This document shows positions 6,558 to 8,126 of a stretch of 8,126 bases of DNA, in pieces. The stretch is from Hymenobacter sp. (GTDB taxonomy: Bacteria > Bacteroidota > Bacteroidia > Cytophagales > Hymenobacteraceae), in NCBI GenBank assembly GCA_025362615.1, contig JANYFQ010000188.1, forward strand, positions 1 through 8,126, in the 5' to 3' direction. How positions within the stretch are numbered: position 1 is the first letter of the stretch; each line of letters opens with the position of its first letter. The position numbers and the translations under genes are program-made. Under the pieces are notes generated by a model that saw nothing but the letters and a program-made list of their open reading frames with translations, made no database searches and was not told where the DNA came from.

Positions 6558-8126
6558 TACCAACCCCTCGGCCAGGCGCACCAGGCGCACGAACTCGGCG
6601 CGGTAGCCGTCGGTGTCCGCGCCGCGCGATGCATCCGCAAGTTGGGCGGTGGCGGCGTAGGTGGCCGTGCCGCCCTGGGCGCTTTGGCGCAGCAGCAGGC
6701 CGAACTGGGCCACGGCAGCCGCGAAGCGGAAGTCGGGCGACGCGGTGGCCAGCGGGCCGGCCGCGCCGGTCAGGGGCTGGGTGAGGAGCTGGCTGGTGCT
6801 GCCCTGGGGCTGCTTGTAGCGCAGTTTCACGGTCAGGATTTCGCCCGCAGGGCTGCCGCCGAAGCCCGCCACCAGGCCCGCCGTGGTGCTGTAGCGCAAG
6901 GGGTCGATGAGGGGCTGGGCGCTGCCGGCGGGCACAATTTCGTAGAGGGCCGTGACGGTGTGGCCCGCGCCGAGGTCGCCGGCATCTTTGCGGTCGTTGT
7001 TGAAGTCTTCGGCGGCGAGCAGGCGGTTTTCGTAGCCCACGAGGCGGTAGTGGGCCACGCGGGCGGGGTTGAATTCGATTTGCAGCTTCGCGTCCTGGGC
7101 CACGGTGAAGAGCGTGCCCCCGAACTGCGCCACCAGCACCCGCCGGGCTTCGTCGAGGTTGTCGAAGTACGAATAGTTGCCGTTGCCTTTGTCGGCCAGC
7201 AGCTCCATCTGGCTGTCGCGCAGGTTGCCGCGCCCGCAGCCCAGCACGGTCAGGAACACGCCGGTTTCGCGCTCGGTGGTGATGAGCTGCTCCATGGCGG
7301 CCTCCGAGCTTTCGCCGATGTTAAAATCGCCGTCCGAAGCCAGGATGACGCGGTTGTTGGCTTCCTTTTGAAAGTACTGCCGGGCCGTGGCGTAGGCCAG
7401 GCGCAGGCCCGCGCCGCCCGCCGTGCTGCCCCCGGCCTGCAGGCGGTCGATGGCATCAACAATGGCTTGCTTCTGGCTGCCGGGCGTGGGCGGCAGCACC
7501 AGCCCGGCGGCCCCGGCGTACACCACGAGGGCCACGTGGTCTTGCGGACGTAGCTGCTGCACGAGCAGCTTGAGGCCCGCCTGCACCAGCGGCAGCTTGT
7601 CGGCTTCCATCATCGAACCCGACACGTCCACCAGAAAAACCAGGTTGGCGGGCGGCAGGTTGGCCGTTTCGATGCGCCGCGCCTGCACCCCGATGCGGGC
7701 CAGCTGGTGGGCCGGGTTCCAGGGGCACTCGGCCAGCTCGGTGCTGATGCGGACCGGGTCGGGCGAAGTGGCGGCCGGCGCGGCGTAGTCGTAGCGGAAG
7801 TAGTTCAGCATTTCCTCTACCCGCACGGCGTCGCGCGGGGGCAGCTGGCCTTCGTTGAGGAAGCGGCGCACGTTGCTGTACGAGGCATTGTCCACGTCGA
7901 GCGCGAAGGTGCTGAGGGGGTCTTTCTTCGCCTCAAAAAACATGTTTTCGGTCACGTGGGCGTAGGTGTCGCCGGCTCCGGCTTCGGCGCGGGCGGGTAG
8001 CGTGGGCGACGGGGCGGACCAGTCGCTTTCAGCTTCGGAATCGGCCGCGGAGTAGCCGGGCTTCGCGGTGCTACGCCTGGCTTTGCGGGGGCTGGCGGTG
8101 CCACGTATCTGCACGCCGGCTACTTT
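6552..8126 (-). CDS. YfbK-like von Willebrand factor A domain protein (N-terminus outside window)
   Basis: The minus-strand frame is open from the window edge to TGA (6554-6552), giving 524 visible residues numbered from base 8126. A GTG at 8114 could be a start but is unlikely: the frame continues upstream and its first residues, KVAGVQIRG, resemble the TonB-receptor plug motif, so more N-terminal sequence is expected. A low-complexity Ser/Ala/Pro/Glu linker (about 13-52) precedes the YfbK-type N-terminal domain (about 54-114: TYAHVTENMFFEAKKDPLST... EEMLNYFRYDY). The VWA domain (about 155-300) has an intact MIDAS: DVSGS (D167, S169, S171), T235 in GGSTAGG, and D265 in ASDGD. A DUF3520-type region (about 300-510) follows with LADKGNGNYSYFDNLDEA, AQDAKLQIEFNP and DFRFAAAVAQFG. 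Such proteins probably bind partners through a metal ion and are usually envelope-located in Bacteroidota; the exact role is unknown. The gene converges on the T9SS cargo array and ends inside the palindrome. Confidence 0.93.
   Translation of the reverse strand, partial: KVAGVQIRGTASPRKARRSTAKPGYSAADSEAESDWSAPSPTLPARAEAGAGDTYAHVTENMFFEAKKDPLSTFALDVDNASYSNVRRFLNEGQLPPRDAVRVEEMLNYFRYDYAAPAATSPDPVRISTELAECPWNPAHQLARIGVQARRIETANLPPANLVFLVDVSGSMMEADKLPLVQAGLKLLVQQLRPQDHVALVVYAGAAGLVLPPTPGSQKQAIVDAIDRLQAGGSTAGGAGLRLAYATARQYFQKEANNRVILASDGDFNIGESSEAAMEQLITTERETGVFLTVLGCGRGNLRDSQMELLADKGNGNYSYFDNLDEARRVLVAQFGGTLFTVAQDAKLQIEFNPARVAHYRLVGYENRLLAAEDFNNDRKDAGDLGAGHTVTALYEIVPAGSAQPLIDPLRYSTTAGLVAGFGGSPAGEILTVKLRYKQPQGSTSQLLTQPLTGAAGPLATASPDFRFAAAVAQFGLLLRQSAQGGTATYAATAQLADASRGADTDGYRAEFVRLVRLAEGLVQ

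Noticed and set aside
6555..7553. 332-residue open frame on the + strand opposite the VWA gene
   Set aside because: The minus strand carries the intact VWA domain with all MIDAS residues. This frame is a compositional shadow.

Overview
The window looks like chromosomal DNA from a GC-rich member of the Bacteroidota, most likely Hymenobacter or a close relative in the Cytophagales. This rests on three things seen in the sequence: high GC with GC-ending codons, very large signal-peptide proteins that end in a type IX secretion (T9SS) type A sorting domain with the pattern YPNPA...GLAPGVYVLR, and a YfbK-like von Willebrand A (VWA) protein of the kind common in that group. The genus is inference; the T9SS assignment is strong.

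Layout from left to right: (1) bases 1-491 hold the C-terminal end of a first large secreted protein, cut by the window edge. (2) After a 66-bp spacer comes a complete paralogue at 558-3404 (948 aa). (3) A spacer of about 200 bp carries a palindromic element whose arms are heptamer repeats (3440-3547). (4) A third paralogue follows at 3613-6420 (935 aa). The three genes are head-to-tail. The two complete ones share one architecture: signal peptide, a propeller-like region with Trp-centred repeats, an SdrD-B/Cna-B-like segment with a DxNxNG loop, a DUF11-like beta segment, a 'DPND...IRFQNMGTDTAF' domain, and the T9SS sorting domain. (5) The third gene ends inside a 147-bp near-perfect palindrome built of octamer repeats (6411-6557). 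The convergent gene beyond it also ends inside this palindrome. (6) That convergent gene (6552-8126, minus strand, N-terminus outside the window) encodes a YfbK-like protein with an intact metal-ion-dependent adhesion site (MIDAS) and a DUF3520-type C-terminal region.

The three T9SS cargo proteins are probably exported through Sec and then T9SS, ending on the cell surface or in the medium. Nothing here points to an enzyme activity; a structural, adhesive or binding role is inferred. No functional link between the cargo proteins and the VWA protein is visible beyond adjacency and convergent orientation. The most unusual DNA-level features are the two intergenic palindromes: each has inverted arms made of a short tandem unit (7-mer in one, 8-mer in the other) around a short unique loop, and the octamer element supplies the stop codons of both convergent genes. 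No RNA genes, CRISPR arrays, transposase genes or confident promoters were seen.
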